From Anaeroplasmataceae bacterium (GTDB lineage Bacteria > Bacillota_I > Bacilli_A > Acholeplasmatales > Anaeroplasmataceae), in NCBI GenBank assembly GCA_029050385.1, contig JAIDMV010000046.1, positions 1 to 5,928 on the forward strand: a DNA stretch of 5,928 nt, in the 5' to 3' direction. Shown in pieces: positions 4,714-5,928 of this stretch. Made by a program: the position numbers and the translations under genes. Below the pieces are notes generated by a model. The model made no database searches. It saw only the letters and a program-made list of their open reading frames with translations, and was not told where the DNA came from. Each line of letters starts with the position of its first letter. Position 1 is the first letter of the stretch.

Positions 4714-5811
4714 GTGGATAAATTGAAATTAGGCTTAGAAATTTTAAATACACTAAATGAATATTTCTTTGAAGCTTATATTGTTGGTGGAGCTGTTAGA
4801 GATTTTATTAGAAATGTTTCTATTGAGGATGTTGATCTTACGACAAATGCCAAGCCTAGCGATATTGCAAAGATATTCTCTGATGTTTCAATGGAAGGAG
4901 AAAATTATCTAAGCTGTAGAATTCATTATAAAGGCTGTACTTTTGAGGTAACTACATTTCGAGTTGATATTTCTTATATAGACCATAGACATCCACAAAG
5001 TATTGCTGTAAAAACTTTAGAAGAAGATTTGGCTAGACGAGACTTTACTATGAACGCTCTTGCGATGAATAAAGAAGGAAAGATTGTCGATTTATATCAT
5101 GGATTAGAGGATATAAAGAACAAAAAGATTCGAATGATAGGAAATCCTAAGATTCGTTTTAATGAGGATTCCTTGCGTGTTTTGAGAGCTTTAGACTTTG
5201 CTTCTCGTTTTAATTATTGTTTAGACGATGAAATTCTAAATAGCCTTACTGATGACTATGTTTCTTATCTTAAGGAAGAATATATTATTTCTATGATTGA
5301 GAAAATTGCTACTAATCCATATTCCCTAGGATTAAAGTATATTGCTGAGTATCAAATCCTCAGGGGATTTCCATTTTATCAAGTGGTTTGTGAGGAAGCT
5401 TATCAAGCAAAGTATACAAAGCATATATTTGCACTATTTTTTTGTAAGCATAATTTCTTACCTGCTAACATAAAAATATCAAATCAAGAATTTAAACTTG
5501 CGAAGGATATCGCCTATTTGGTTAGAAATGATTTTAGTAATTTGGCCTTATATTATGGGAATATAGCCTGTTTAAAAGAAGCTGTAGAACTATATAATGT
5601 TTTAAAATGTAAGAATATTTTTGTTGAAGGTCTTCAAAGAAGATTTGAGGCTTTACCTATTCGGAATTCTAAGGATATAAATTTTGATTGGAACCAAATT
5701 AATCCTAAAGAAAGAGGAAGAGTAACTAAGCTTTTAGAACAATTAATTTTAAATGAAGAAGTTGAAAACAAAAAAGATGTGTTGAAAAAGTGTTTAGAAA
5801 TCGAGGAATAA
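4714..5811 (+). CDS. cca: CCA-adding enzyme / poly(A) polymerase family tRNA nucleotidyltransferase
   Basis: This is a class II nucleotidyltransferase, which adds or repairs the 3' CCA end of tRNA in the cytoplasm using CTP and ATP. The 365-residue product has the family head domain. The motifs are GGAVRD (25-30), the metal-binding pair Asp39 and Asp41 in EDVDLTT, RRDFTMNALA (108-117), and the nucleotide-selecting EDxxR motif (Glu151, Asp152, Arg155) followed by LRAL. After about 170 the sequence diverges and fits the helical neck, body and tail. No HD phosphohydrolase domain is seen. It is about 30 residues shorter than B. subtilis Cca (397). CCA-adding enzymes and poly(A) polymerases of this class share these motifs, so the exact activity is not proven. 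It is divergent from yigZ and leads by three bases into the next gene, probably as an operon. Confidence 0.88.
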   Translation: MDKLKLGLEILNTLNEYFFEAYIVGGAVRDFIRNVSIEDVDLTTNAKPSDIAKIFSDVSMEGENYLSCRIHYKGCTFEVTTFRVDISYIDHRHPQSIAVKTLEEDLARRDFTMNALAMNKEGKIVDLYHGLEDIKNKKIRMIGNPKIRFNEDSLRVLRALDFASRFNYCLDDEILNSLTDDYVSYLKEEYIISMIEKIATNPYSLGLKYIAEYQILRGFPFYQVVCEEAYQAKYTKHIFALFFCKHNFLPANIKISNQEFKLAKDIAYLVRNDFSNLALYYGNIACLKEAVELYNVLKCKNIFVEGLQRRFEALPIRNSKDINFDWNQINPKERGRVTKLLEQLILNEEVENKKDVLKKCLEIEE

Positions 5812-5814
5812 ATT

Positions 5815-5928
5815 ATGCGTTATACAATGATGGCATTTATTGATAACTACAATGAAATCACATTCTTGGTTCAAAGAAAAAATAGATTTAAAGCAAAGAG
5901 CTTTTATTTATATGATGAAGATTTATTT
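5815..5928 (+). CDS. Unidentified protein, 5' fragment cut by the window edge
   Basis: An open frame begins with ATG 5815, three bases after the cca stop, and runs uninterrupted for 38 codons to the window end. GAGGA at 5803-5807, inside the last cca codons, lies seven bases before the ATG, so translational coupling with cca is likely. The visible start MRYTMMAFIDNYNEITFLVQ and the following basic, aromatic-rich residues are not recognised. There is no signal peptide or membrane helix in the visible part. It is called real because of the tight spacing and good ribosome binding site. Confidence 0.65.
   Translation, partial: MRYTMMAFIDNYNEITFLVQRKNRFKAKSFYLYDEDLF

Noticed and set aside
1..5928. 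CRISPR arrays, insertion sequences, tRNA/rRNA genes, phage or defence genes
   Set aside because: No direct repeat arrays, transposase-like frames, terminal repeats or tRNA-like cloverleaves were seen. All gene content is core metabolism, sporulation and RNA maturation.

Overview
The window is low-GC chromosomal DNA from an endospore-forming Firmicute. The evidence is AT-rich codon use, Shine-Dalgarno sites of the GGAGG/GGTGA type, an F1 ATP synthase operon end of atpG-atpD-atpC, and two sporulation genes (spoIIQ-like and spoIIID) directly after a ywzB/DUF1146 gene. Bacillus subtilis has the order atpC..ywzB..murAA-spoIID-spoIIQ..spoIIID, so this looks like a condensed version of that neighbourhood. 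An Erysipelotrichia-type or similar reduced gut Firmicute would fit, but that placement is inference.

Layout. Positions 15-2685 (+) hold the F1 gamma, beta and epsilon genes, which overlap by 1 and 4 bases and are closed by a Rho-independent terminator at 2684-2710. Positions 2732-2935 (+) hold ywzB, a 67-residue two-helix membrane protein. Positions 3001-3693 (+) hold a membrane-anchored LytM-domain protein, most likely SpoIIQ, behind a forespore-type promoter and followed by a terminator. Positions 3782-4060 (+) hold spoIIID, the mother-cell regulator. Positions 3999-4628 (-) hold a YigZ/IMPACT-family gene, convergent with spoIIID and overlapping its 3' end. Positions 4714-5811 (+) hold a CCA-adding enzyme or poly(A) polymerase family gene, divergent from yigZ. 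Positions 5815-5928 (+) are the start of an unidentified gene cut by the window edge. No stretch above 300 bases lacks a gene.

The genes are ordinary; the unusual part is how tightly the regulatory signals are packed. (1) yigZ and cca appear to be read from two divergent sigma-A-type promoters that share one self-complementary -35 hexamer (TTGCAA), with exactly 17 bases to a perfect TATAAT on each side. (2) The intrinsic terminator of yigZ lies inside spoIIID and is built from the codons of its conserved IRHLRGG signature. (3) The spoIIQ-like gene has a GTATA-N18-CATACTA promoter matching forespore sigma factors. It overlaps a hairpin that would hide the ribosome binding site on read-through transcripts but could not form on transcripts from that promoter.

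Three listed starts rest on ribosome binding sites: ATG 3001 rather than GTG 2992 for spoIIQ, ATG 4628 rather than TTG 4673 for yigZ, and GTG 4714 for cca. All functional statements come from motif recognition and remembered family knowledge; no database search or folding calculation was run.
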